A DNA stretch of 12,578 nt from Oscillospiraceae bacterium (GCA_031267335.1 JAIRZH010000104.1:1-12578); one strand, 5' to 3'. Positions 1 to 6,075 are shown, counted from the first letter of the stretch. Program-made: numbers and translations. Notes: generated by a model from the sequence alone, not told the origin.

Positions 1-70
1 ATTTTGTTATCCAGACAACGTGATATTTTATATCATGAATTGTATGTTTGCCGTGTAAATATTCTGCCAT
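1..70 (-). CDS. tnpA: IS200/IS605-family transposase TnpA, N-terminal fragment cut by window edge
   Basis: Only the first 23 codons lie in the window; the gene continues past the left edge. The start is the ATG read from position 70 leftwards, preceded by a good ribosome binding site (AGGGTGA, five bases upstream). The residues that follow include HDIKYHVVWITK, which matches the start of HUH-type Y1 transposases of IS200/IS605 (typically xYHxVWxTKYR). These enzymes move single-stranded DNA by recognising subterminal hairpins, and a hairpin lies at 108-123 in the expected left-end position upstream of the gene. The catalytic HUH and tyrosine motifs fall outside the window, so activity cannot be judged. 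Confidence 0.75.
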   Translation of the reverse strand, partial: MAEYLHGKHTIHDIKYHVVWITK

Positions 71-99
71 TTTATTCACCCTAGCTAATTATACTACTA

Positions 100-150
100 A
101 AGCTTACCCGTCTGAAGACAGGGGAATTAAACCTGGCACATGGAAATTAA
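100..150 (-). repeat. IS left-end hairpin segment, inverted copy of 453-503
   Basis: This segment lies directly upstream of the tnpA fragment and contains the foldback CCCGTCTGAAGACAGGG (stem CCCGTC/GACaGGG, loop TGAA), followed by AATTAAACCTGGCACATGG. Nearly the same sequence occurs in reverse complement at 453-503, with only a handful of mismatches and one or two indels. Position and foldback suggest the left end of an IS200/IS605 element. The outer boundary near 150 is inferred from where similarity to the second copy stops. Confidence 0.65.
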
Positions 151-242
151 AACTTTTTAAAACGATTTTTGAAACGAAAGGTTTTTAAAAAAATATTAAG
201 GAGGCTTCGGGAATGGAGCGAAAACAAAGTATAAGAAATGCG

Positions 243-263
243 AAAACCCAGCAAAATTGCTGG
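243..263 (-). terminator. Rho-independent terminator of tRNA-Leu
   Basis: On the minus strand, about 32 bases after the tRNA 3' end, CCAGCAA and TTGCTGG form a perfect 7 bp stem (248-263) with a two-base centre. It is followed by GGTTTT (246-243 read as T). This is the normal arrangement for an intrinsic terminator of a single tRNA gene. Confidence 0.7.
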
Positions 264-295
264 ATTTGTCTTCTATTAAAAGTATCACGTATATA

Positions 296-381
296 TGGTG
301 CCGGCAGTGGGATTTGAACCTACACGCAGTTTCCTGCAACGGATTTTGAGTCCGCCTTGTCTACCATTTCAACATGCCGGC
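296..381 (-). tRNA. tRNA-Leu (anticodon CAA), CCA encoded
   Basis: A complete class II tRNA folds on the minus strand. The acceptor stem GCCGGCA (381-375) pairs with TGCCGGC (306-300), the discriminator A is at 299 and the CCA tail is genome-encoded at 298-296. The anticodon loop CTCAAAA (350-344) carries CAA, which reads the leucine codon UUG. A long variable arm (TGCAG-GAAA-CTGCG) fits tRNA-Leu. The T arm is GTAGG-TTCAAAT-CCCAC and contains one A-C mismatch in its stem. The gene stands alone, with a promoter at 416-444 and a terminator at 243-263. It sits between two inverted copies of an IS-end-like sequence. Confidence 0.93.
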
Positions 382-415
382 AAACTTATTTCAAGCACGC
401 ACAATAGTAATACAT

Positions 416-444
416 AAGATAACACGATTTCTTAAATTTTTCAA
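416..444 (-). promoter_or_regulatory. Sigma-A-type promoter for tRNA-Leu
   Basis: Minus strand: -35 TTGAAA (444-439), 17 bp spacer, -10 TATCTT (421-416), about 35 bases upstream of the tRNA 5' end. Spacing is ideal; the -10 matches consensus at four of six positions. It lies just inside the right-hand inverted copy that ends at 453. Confidence 0.5.
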
Positions 445-452
445 ACATACGC

Positions 453-503
453 CTTTAATTTCCATGTGCCAGGTTTAATTCCCCCGTCTTTAGACGGATA
501 GCT
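453..503 (+). repeat. Inverted copy of the IS left end, no transposase attached
   Basis: This is a near reverse complement of 100-150, including the AATTAAACCTGGCACATGG block and a foldback CCGTC-TTTA-GACGG (485-498). Similarity continues to a shared AGCTTTAG just beyond and then stops. No transposase ORF follows to the right, so this is an orphan end: a deletion remnant, or a palindrome-associated element mobilised in trans. Confidence 0.6.
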
Positions 504-753
504 TTAGCTCGTTTTCGTTCTTTTTGATTTTCACTTTATTTAAATTTGTTTATTTCCTTACGTACTTTAGCTGCCTTTAGGCGGTAACAAATCTTTCGTC
601 TTCGGGCGAGAGTGGTTTAAAAAAAGGTTTACGAATAATTATAAATTTAGTTTATTTATGTTTTTCTCACGATTTATGATGCTGTTTGAGTTGAGCCGGA
701 TGGCAAGATTGTTTTATAAAGATTTAACAAAAATACACAAATAATTTTTGTAC
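504..753. other. Non-coding gap with short stable hairpins
   Basis: I see no credible gene here. It contains CTGCC-TTTA-GGCGG (about 570-583) and CTTTCGTC-TTCG-GGCGAGAG (about 594-613), the latter capped by a UUCG tetraloop. With the CCGTC-TTTA-GACGG foldback at 485-498 this makes three hairpins within about 130 bp, reminiscent of IS200/IS605 end structures. Near sigF, CAAAAAT and ATTTTTG (about 728-750) form a weak AT-only stem that could serve as the operon terminator. Confidence 0.45.
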
Positions 754-1407
754 TTACGCCAATTTATTGCGAAGAAACTTTAAAATTACTTTCTCGCGCC
801 GGGAAACTTGAACTTGCGTCATACCAAGAATTTTCGCTGAATCCGATTGAGTTTTAGATTTAAAATATCTAAGATATATCAATTTTTTGTCTTTGCCTTC
901 AAGTTTGCTAAGTATGCCATGAATAACAATACGATCAGAAATTTCATCATCATTAAAATTTTCAGAAACTTCAAATTTAGGTTTATTGTTTTCGTCAACA
1001 CTATTTAAAGAATAAATAGGTTTAGAGGCCGCAATCGCCTCGGCTATATCTTCTTTACTTACTCCTAAAATTTCGGAAAGTTCATTTATTGTAGGCTCTC
1101 TTTTGTGATCTTTGGCAAAATTTTCACGTTCATGTCTGAGTTTTAATTCTAAATCTTTAATGCTTCTGCTAACCTTAACTTGTCCGGTTTCGCGGAAAAG
1201 CTGTTTAATTTCACCGAAAATCACTGGAATAGCATAAGTTGAAAATTTTGTTCCTCGGGAAGAATCAAAACCCGAAACTGCTTTTACTAGACCAACACAT
1301 CCAGATTGAAAAATATCATCATATTCTATTCCTCTGCCTACAAACTTATTTGCACAAAGCCGTACTAATCCTAAATTTTTTTCAACAATTTCCGTTTCAT
1401 AGCTCAA
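754..1407 (-). CDS. sigF: RNA polymerase sporulation sigma factor SigF (short N-terminus)
   Basis: The 217-residue product is a sigma-70-family factor of the SigF/SigB/SigG group that drives early forespore transcription. Region 2 covers roughly residues 10-68 (GRGIEYDDIFQSGCVGL, FSTYAIPVIFGEI), region 3 about 78-150, and region 4 ends with the helix-turn-helix TQSDSAKILGMTQVQVSR (about 186-203). Gene order after spoIIAA and spoIIAB identifies it as SigF rather than SigG. The start is TTG at 1407, overlapping the spoIIAB TGA by four bases (TTGA). An in-frame TAG lies directly upstream at 1410-1408, so the frame cannot extend. Compared with the 255-residue Bacillus subtilis protein, about 30 N-terminal residues are absent. 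Translation is probably coupled to spoIIAB; only a weak GGTG precedes the start. Confidence 0.92.
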   Translation of the reverse strand: MSYETEIVEKNLGLVRLCANKFVGRGIEYDDIFQSGCVGLVKAVSGFDSSRGTKFSTYAIPVIFGEIKQLFRETGQVKVSRSIKDLELKLRHERENFAKDHKREPTINELSEILGVSKEDIAEAIAASKPIYSLNSVDENNKPKFEVSENFNDDEISDRIVIHGILSKLEGKDKKLIYLRYFKSKTQSDSAKILGMTQVQVSRREKVILKFLRNKLA

Positions 1408-1877
1408 CTACGAACACCATTTTCAGAAACACGATTAGAAGCCCTAATTATAGCTTTTTCAAGAGTTACAATAGTTCCGCGTTCAACAGTAGAACTAACT
1501 TTGACTTTATCCATAAAACTCTGCATTACGGCAAAACCGAGCCCAGAACGTTCACTTCCCCCGGTGGTGAATAGCGGTTCCATTGCTTGTTTGACGTCTT
1601 CTATTCCTTTCCCTTTGTCTCTTATTTTAATGATAATTTTATTGTTGAACAAGATTTTAGCGTTTATGTAAATAACCCCTATCTTGCTTTCGTAGCCATG
1701 CGCGATGCAATTTGTTACTGCCTCTGAAACCGCAGTTTTAATATCTGTTAATTCATCGATCGTAGGGTCTACCTGAACGATGAAAGCCGAAATCGCCGCG
1801 CGCGAAAACGCTTCATTGCATGATTTACTCGGGAAACTTAAATCAATTTGGTTAATTATCTCATTATTTTCAGTCAT
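1404..1877 (-). CDS. spoIIAB: Anti-sigma F factor / serine kinase SpoIIAB
   Basis: The 157-residue GHKL-type ATPase/kinase binds and inhibits SigF and phosphorylates SpoIIAA. Visible motifs are the N box SEAVTNCIAHGY (51-62, with E52 and N56), the G1 box DKGKGI (87-92), PLFTTGG (101-107) and the G2 box SGLGFAVM (111-118). All ATP-binding elements look intact. The ATG start has a clear GAGGAG six bases upstream. The gene follows spoIIAA by 24 bp and overlaps sigF by four bases. The C-terminal tail after the kinase fold (about ASNRVSENGVRS) makes it roughly ten residues longer than the 146-residue Bacillus protein. The DNA for this tail lies where the sigF start region would normally be. Confidence 0.95.
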   Translation of the reverse strand: MTENNEIINQIDLSFPSKSCNEAFSRAAISAFIVQVDPTIDELTDIKTAVSEAVTNCIAHGYESKIGVIYINAKILFNNKIIIKIRDKGKGIEDVKQAMEPLFTTGGSERSGLGFAVMQSFMDKVKVSSTVERGTIVTLEKAIIRASNRVSENGVRS

Positions 1878-1901
1878 ATTTACTCCTCAAAAATTAAAAA
1901 A

Positions 1902-2219
1902 TTATTTATTTATAGGAATTCCAAGTGTCTCAACACCAGCGAGTCTAACCATTCTTTTATTTCTATTAGATAGATTACAAATTTTCATTTCACAACCCAA
2001 CGATTTTGTATGTTTGAATCTTCCTAATATCAGACCTATCCCAGAACTATCCATGAATTTTACGCAACCAAAATCTAAATGTAGACAATTAGGCTTGAAA
2101 TTGATTACGGCATTATCGATTTTTTCGCGCATTTCATATGCACTATGATGGTCAATTTCACCGTTTAACTCAGCCACTACGATTTTCGCCGCTTCATCCA
2201 CGCTAATCTTTACACCCAT
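1902..2219 (-). CDS. spoIIAA: Anti-anti-sigma factor SpoIIAA (STAS domain)
   Basis: The 105-residue STAS protein, in its dephosphorylated form, displaces SigF from SpoIIAB. The motif MDSSGIGLILGR (56-67) places the phosphorylatable serine at residue 58, the same position as Ser58 of the Bacillus subtilis protein. The family phosphatase is SpoIIE, which is not in this window. The start is ATG with GAGGTGAT close upstream. It is slightly shorter than the Bacillus protein (about 117 residues) at the C-terminus. It is the first gene of the spoIIAA-spoIIAB-sigF operon. dacF, often upstream in Bacillus, is not present. Confidence 0.95.
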   Translation of the reverse strand: MGVKISVDEAAKIVVAELNGEIDHHSAYEMREKIDNAVINFKPNCLHLDFGCVKFMDSSGIGLILGRFKHTKSLGCEMKICNLSNRNKRMVRLAGVETLGIPINK

Positions 2220-2242
2220 CTTATCACCTCGATAAATTTATA

Positions 2243-2268
2243 CACCACTGGTGATTTTCGCAATTATA
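2243..2268 (-). promoter_or_regulatory. Candidate promoter -10 and palindrome upstream of spoIIAA
   Basis: On the minus strand a consensus TATAAT (2268-2263) lies 43 bases before the spoIIAA start. I see no good -35 at 16-18 bp. The spoIIA operon in Bacillus uses sigma-H, and I could not find a convincing sigma-H promoter. Between this -10 and the ribosome binding site is the perfect palindrome CACCA-C-TGGTG (2243-2253), placed like an operator. Confidence 0.35.
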
Positions 2269-2379
2269 AAATGCTTGTACGAGTAAAAAAAGTCGATTTT
2301 TTAAAAAATATACTATCAAAAATGTAATTTCATTTATTTTTTTATACAGTAATCCAAAAAACCGTTTTTTCGACATAAC

Positions 2380-2434
2380 CCAATTCGGTTTTAAACCACT
2401 TTCGTCTGAAGACAAAAGTGGTTTTAAAAATGGG
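2380..2434. repeat. Large stable hairpin, core shared with the IS left end
   Basis: AAACCACTTT (2393-2402) pairs with AAAGTGGTTT (2415-2424). After one mismatch, GTC/GAC close on a TGAA loop. Outer CCCA and TGGG segments can extend the pairing. The core CGTCTGAAGAC is identical to that in the IS-end hairpin at 108-123, suggesting a related foldback. It lies between divergent spoIIAA and the coiled-coil gene, and no gene ends here that would need a terminator. Confidence 0.6.
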
Positions 2435-2552
2435 TAAAAAATAAGCATTAAAAAGGATTTAAGTTTGCCTAATAAGGAAATAAATATAAAAATCAGTTTT
2501 TAAAAAACAACTATTGTAAATTCCAAGAATTTTATTTTTCGAATTTTAATGT

Positions 2553-2581
2553 TTGACTTTAAATTATATATTAACTAAAAT
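2553..2581 (+). promoter_or_regulatory. Sigma-A-type promoter for the coiled-coil gene
   Basis: TTGACT (2553-2558), a 17 bp spacer and TAAAAT (2576-2581), about 40 bases upstream of the start codon and before a strong AAGGAGG. This is the best housekeeping promoter match in the window. Confidence 0.6.
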
Positions 2582-2620
2582 TAAATTCTATAATTTTATG
2601 CATTAATAAGGAGGTTATTA

Positions 2621-3649
2621 ATGAACAATAATTATTTAAAAGGAAAAGAAAAGATGAAAAAAGCTTTTCTCAAAGCTTTTTCGGTATTCTTAGCTTTCCA
2701 AATACCGGTAGTCCATAATATGGTAGAAGCCGCTCCAAAAAATAGTAATAGTAAAAATATTGATCTAAATATTAATTCAAAAACTGTTTCAAAAGAACTA
2801 AAAGATTATATTAATTCAAAAACTGTTTTAAGAGAACTAAGATATTTGGTTGATGATAATAAAAAAAATAAAAATAGTTCAAATTTTTTTGATCTTTTGG
2901 CCAGTTTTACTGTTGGCATAACCAGCGGTTCTATATTAACACATTATAATATGAAAAAATCTGATAAAGAAAATTTTGCAGTAGCTTTAACATCTTCGTT
3001 GAAAGAATTATTTTCTACTTCAATTCAAAGCCCAGAATGGTATGAAAAAGCTCAGAATGTTCAAAATGTTTTTTTACAATTAGATTTAAATGATAAGAAT
3101 TTAAAAAATGAAGTTTCTGGTCTATTAGAAGCCATTCAGAAAACTCAAAAAGAAAGTTTAGATTTTCAGCTCGAAAATGGAAACATAAACGCGACTTTAA
3201 ATAATCAAATCCAAAATTTTGAAAATCTTAAAGAAGAATTGTATAATGCTAAAAAAACATTAGAAGAAGTAAAAATATCGAATTCTTTTTTAGAACAACA
3301 AATTAATGTATCAAACGAAAATTTAACTAAAATGAAAACAAATTTAGAAAATACTAAACAAGAAAATGATGATTTAAAAAATCAAAATAAAATTTTACTT
3401 GAATCGAAAGTAAAATCAGAAGAAAAAATTCAAAGTTTAGAATTAAAAATAATTGAAGCTTCTGCTTTCACAGACGAAAGATTAAAAACTCTTAAAGTAA
3501 GCGGAAGGCTAAAAAGATCAAAAAATTTTCAAACAATTTTAGAAGAATATGGGTTTTTGATGAGTAGTTTCGAAGGTTTAAATTCATTTTGTATAAAACA
3601 AGTTGAACAAATTGAAGAACTAACGAAACGTTTAGAACAAAAATCGTAA
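2621..3649 (+). CDS. Secreted or membrane-anchored coiled-coil protein, function unknown
   Basis: I do not recognise a family. The 342-residue product starts at an ATG seven bases after a perfect AAGGAGG. A second ATG at 2654 (Met12) has a weaker site and would give a more standard signal peptide. Residues 12-37 form a lysine-led hydrophobic segment ending in VEAAPK, a plausible signal peptide with cleavage near residues 36-38. A second weakly hydrophobic, glycine/serine-rich stretch lies at 89-109. Residues about 165-285 are a long heptad-like coiled coil rich in K, E, N, Q and L. Residues 51-63 and 64-76 are a tandem duplication (INSKTVSKEL / INSKTVLREL). It has its own promoter and faces the MORN gene convergently. 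Placement beside the MORN and deubiquitinase genes suggests, but does not prove, a surface or host-contact role. Confidence 0.8.
   Translation: MNNNYLKGKEKMKKAFLKAFSVFLAFQIPVVHNMVEAAPKNSNSKNIDLNINSKTVSKELKDYINSKTVLRELRYLVDDNKKNKNSSNFFDLLASFTVGITSGSILTHYNMKKSDKENFAVALTSSLKELFSTSIQSPEWYEKAQNVQNVFLQLDLNDKNLKNEVSGLLEAIQKTQKESLDFQLENGNINATLNNQIQNFENLKEELYNAKKTLEEVKISNSFLEQQINVSNENLTKMKTNLENTKQENDDLKNQNKILLESKVKSEEKIQSLELKIIEASAFTDERLKTLKVSGRLKRSKNFQTILEEYGFLMSSFEGLNSFCIKQVEQIEELTKRLEQKS
2771..2848 (+). repeat. 39-bp tandem duplication within the coiled-coil gene
   Basis: Two adjacent 39 bp units (2771-2809 and 2810-2848) encode two 13-residue repeats beginning INSKTV. The first 19 bases of the units are nearly identical and the rest has diverged modestly, so the duplication is in frame and fairly recent. 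Confidence 0.8.
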
Positions 3650-3709
3650 GAATAAACCATAGGTAATGCCGTAAACTGTTTAATTAAGAACTTGTTAACA
3701 TTAAATCAA

Positions 3710-3784
3710 AGTACGAATTTTAAATAATTTTTGAGTATATTTTTGTGTTTTTTCGCTGCTTCAGAGATATTATACAGGCTCTAA
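3710..3784 (+). repeat. Degenerate right half of the 159-bp MITE
   Basis: The segment CGAATTTTAAATAATTTT, then AGAGATATTATACAGGCTC, matches the right half of the MITE at 3898-4056 in the same orientation with several changes and small insertions. It ends at 3781 and is followed by TAA (3782-3784), a TNA trinucleotide like those flanking the other copies. No matching left end is visible. The rest of the 3650-3893 gap holds no gene that I can support. Confidence 0.5.
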
Positions 3785-3897
3785 GCAAATAAAATAAATA
3801 AAAATATGCTAAAAATTACCAAAAAGTTGTGCTTTGGGCTTATTTAAAGGCAAGTTTTGAATCTGTGCTTATTCGAAGATATTTAAACAAACTCTTA

Positions 3898-4056
3898 GAG
3901 CCTGTCTAATATTTCTAAACAATACAGTTTAACGATAAAATTTTTAAAATTCAAAGCATGAGGAAAGCAAATACTGACGTATTTAACTGACGAGCAATAC
4001 AGAATTTTAAAAATTTTAGTTAAATGTGTGTTGCTAAAGAGATATTAGATAGGCTC
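3898..4056 (+). mobile_element. MITE copy A, 159 bp, TTA target duplication
   Basis: The element starts GAGCCTGTCTAATAT and ends ATATTAGATAGGCTC, with TTA on both sides (3895-3897 and 4057-4059). The whole unit is an imperfect palindrome: the outer ~65 bp arms are complementary around a ~35 bp centre containing TACTGACGTATTTAACTGAC. It has no ORF of its own. A near-identical copy lies inverted at 5639-5797. TNA target duplications are known for some IS5-family groups, so a parent IS of that type is a guess. The right TTA is the TAA stop codon of the MORN gene on the other strand. Confidence 0.8.
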
Positions 4057-5568
4057 TTAGCAATTCCCAATTTCAAATGCTCTAAATTCAGAAGAATCCG
4101 AAGATGAAAATATTATGCGTATGAAATATTTGTTATATATATATTTTTCGCAATTCATTCTTTCATAATCACTTATCGATAATTTTAAATATTGAAATGC
4201 TTTTTGGTGAAACTGTTCGGATTTTAAAATAGTTGAAGAAAAAATTTTGCCAAGTTTATTACGGCGCTCCACGGAAGTACTTCTTGCGTCTAATCCCATA
4301 AATTTTTCTTTAGTTCCTAAAACAACTCTTTCGCATATAAAATTTTCGTCTTCCGATTTTAAAACCATAGCGGCGTCAAAGTTTAAATAAATTAAAAGCT
4401 TTTTATCGTCAATATCTAAATTTGTATTTTCTTGACCGAATTTTTCGATAATATCTTCAATTTTATTGCCCAAAATCGAAACGTAATCTATACCATCGCT
4501 AAGAAATTTACCGGAAAATATAGGCGTACCTAGTCTATCATAAGATATTCCTTCGCCTTCACGCTTGCCATCTTTAAATTCTCCGCTATAAATAATTCTC
4601 ATAGACGAAATATCATATAAAGTGCCAGAACCATTATAAAGATTATTTATAAAATCGCCCGAATAAATTATCGATCTTGAAGATTCATCATAAGATATTC
4701 CGCTACCTTCGTGGACATTATTAATGAATTCTCCATCATAAATTAAATGGCCATTATGATATTCTTTTCCTTTACCGCTGTAAACTCCTTCTTTAAATTC
4801 GCCAATATAATTAACTGTTTCGCCGTCAGGGTCATATTTTATACCTGTGCCATTATATTTTCCGGAAGAAAATTCTCCATAATATTTTTTTAGGCCTGTT
4901 TCTGCATCATATTCATTCCCGCGTCCATGACGTTCGCCTTTAGAAAAATTTCCTATAAATACAGTTTTGCCAAAAGAATTTATTTGTTTGCCTGAACCTT
5001 CAAATTTATTATCTTTAAATTCACCTGTATAAATAATATTTCCGTATTTATCATACAGTTCTCCATTGCCATTGTATTGCCCTTGCACAAAATTACCTTT
5101 GTAAATAATAACGCCTGCATTTGAATATTGTATTCCGAATCCATGAGGTTTTCCAGTATTCATTTCTCCTTCATAAATAAACACTCCGCCTGTGTCTCGA
5201 ACTTTTGCCTTTCCTGAAAATTGTTGATATTTAACCATATTAGTACAAAGTTTCGCTGCCCAAAATTTACCTTCTAATAAAGGTAACAAAAAATTAACAT
5301 AAAGAAATATCGATGCACCGATTCCGGCCAAAAACATAACTACAAATCTTTTAGAAAAATAAATACCTAAAAAACGCCAATAATCATTTTTTGATTTTGG
5401 CTTATCCATTAAAGCTTGGACGTATTTATTGACTACTGATTGAGTTTTTTGGGTAACTTGGCTACCGACGTTCTGGAGTTTTAGTGTCCATTTTGTTAAA
5501 TTATTGATCTTAGACTGAACAGTTGAAGTTACACGTGAAAACAACTGATTGAACATGTTGTTTGCCAT
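4057..5568 (-). CDS. Membrane-anchored MORN-repeat protein
   Basis: The product has about 503 residues (508 if the upstream ATG at 5583 is used). I prefer the ATG at 5568 because GGAG lies nine bases before it, while the upstream ATG has only AT-rich sequence. Numbering from the longer form, residues about 10-65 are polar and helical, and 78-103 form one strong transmembrane segment (FVVMFLAGIGASIFLYV). From about 135 to 365 there are some nine or ten MORN repeats of pattern YxGEFxxGxxxGxGxxYD (examples: YTGEFKDNKFEGSGKQ, YYGEFSSGKYNGTGIKYD). The C-terminal ~140 residues match nothing I recognise. MORN repeats are common in eukaryotes, where they bind membranes or proteins, and occur sporadically in bacteria. 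Two inverted MITE copies bracket the gene. Function is unknown; a membrane scaffold or host-contact role is inference. Confidence 0.85.
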   Translation of the reverse strand: MANNMFNQLFSRVTSTVQSKINNLTKWTLKLQNVGSQVTQKTQSVVNKYVQALMDKPKSKNDYWRFLGIYFSKRFVVMFLAGIGASIFLYVNFLLPLLEGKFWAAKLCTNMVKYQQFSGKAKVRDTGGVFIYEGEMNTGKPHGFGIQYSNAGVIIYKGNFVQGQYNGNGELYDKYGNIIYTGEFKDNKFEGSGKQINSFGKTVFIGNFSKGERHGRGNEYDAETGLKKYYGEFSSGKYNGTGIKYDPDGETVNYIGEFKEGVYSGKGKEYHNGHLIYDGEFINNVHEGSGISYDESSRSIIYSGDFINNLYNGSGTLYDISSMRIIYSGEFKDGKREGEGISYDRLGTPIFSGKFLSDGIDYVSILGNKIEDIIEKFGQENTNLDIDDKKLLIYLNFDAAMVLKSEDENFICERVVLGTKEKFMGLDARSTSVERRNKLGKIFSSTILKSEQFHQKAFQYLKLSISDYERMNCEKYIYNKYFIRIIFSSSDSSEFRAFEIGNC

Positions 5569-5638
5569 AAATTCAAGCTCCATCTATAAATTAAATATAT
5601 ATACTAGGATTACCCTAAAATAAGTAAATCACATCTTA

Positions 5639-5797
5639 GAGCTTATCTAATATCTCTTTAGCAACACATATTTAACTAAAATTTTAAAATTCTGTATTGC
5701 TCGTCAGTTAAATACGTCAGTATTTGCTTTCCTCACGCTTTGAATTTTAAAAATTTTATCGTTAAATTTATATTGCTTAGAAATATTAAACAGGCTC
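5639..5797 (-). mobile_element. MITE copy B, 159 bp, inverted relative to copy A
   Basis: This is the reverse complement of copy A with roughly eight differences by eye, including compensating one-base indels, so both are 159 bp. TTA flanks both ends (5636-5638 and 5798-5800). It sits about 70 bp upstream of the MORN start, so it may supply or disturb that gene's promoter. Its right TTA is immediately followed by another element end, GAGCCTGTTTTTG. Confidence 0.8.
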
Positions 5798-5800
5798 TTA

Positions 5801-5855
5801 GAGCCTGTTTTTGTTAAATCCATAAAACACAAATTTTTAGAATTTTTAATTTATT
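5801..5855 (+). repeat. Element end, first copy of a ~53-bp direct repeat
   Basis: The segment begins GAGCCTGTTTTTGTTAAA, like a MITE left end, and shares the TTA at 5798-5800 with copy B. Its later part, AAATTTTTAGAATTTTTAAT, recurs at about 6049-6069. The junction AACAGGCTC-TTA-GAGCCTGTT is a perfect hairpin made from two abutting element ends. Confidence 0.5.
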
Positions 5856-6022
5856 TTTCTTGTCAGACGCCAGTGAACTGGTCTAAAAAAATTTAAAAAT
5901 TGAATTGTATATAAATTTATGTTAAAATTTAATTGTTAATTATTTGGTTTGTTCCTGGAACTTTTTGGAACGTAGTTTTTTAAAAAAAGTGTTTTGTGCG
6001 AAAGTTGTTTTAAAATATTTAT

Positions 6023-6075
6023 AGCCTGTATTTATTTAATTAAAATACAAATTTTTAAGAATTTTTAATATTTTA
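6023..6075 (+). repeat. Second copy of the ~53-bp direct repeat
   Basis: AGCCTGTATTTATTTAATT followed by AAATTTTTAAGAATTTTTA aligns with 5802-5855 apart from scattered changes and a small gap, and is also preceded by TTA. It looks like a second decayed left end of the same or a related element. The surrounding gap 5801-6296 contains no gene that I can support. Confidence 0.5.

Noticed and set aside
199..316. AAGGAGG followed by an ATG at 212 and a ~34-codon frame
   Set aside because: The frame runs through the tRNA terminator and into the tRNA gene on the other strand; no conserved features.
1239..1574. Plus-strand ORF opposite sigF and spoIIAB
   Set aside because: It is antisense to two clearly assigned genes, and its composition is typical of a shadow frame.
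2224..2448. 74-codon minus-strand ORF upstream of spoIIAA
   Set aside because: It runs through the large hairpin at 2380-2434 and the spoIIAA promoter region, with no ribosome binding site and low-complexity hydrophobic sequence.
4040..4062. MORN gene truncated by MITE insertion
   Set aside because: The stop codon is the target duplication itself; removing the element restores the same TAA, so the frame was not shortened.
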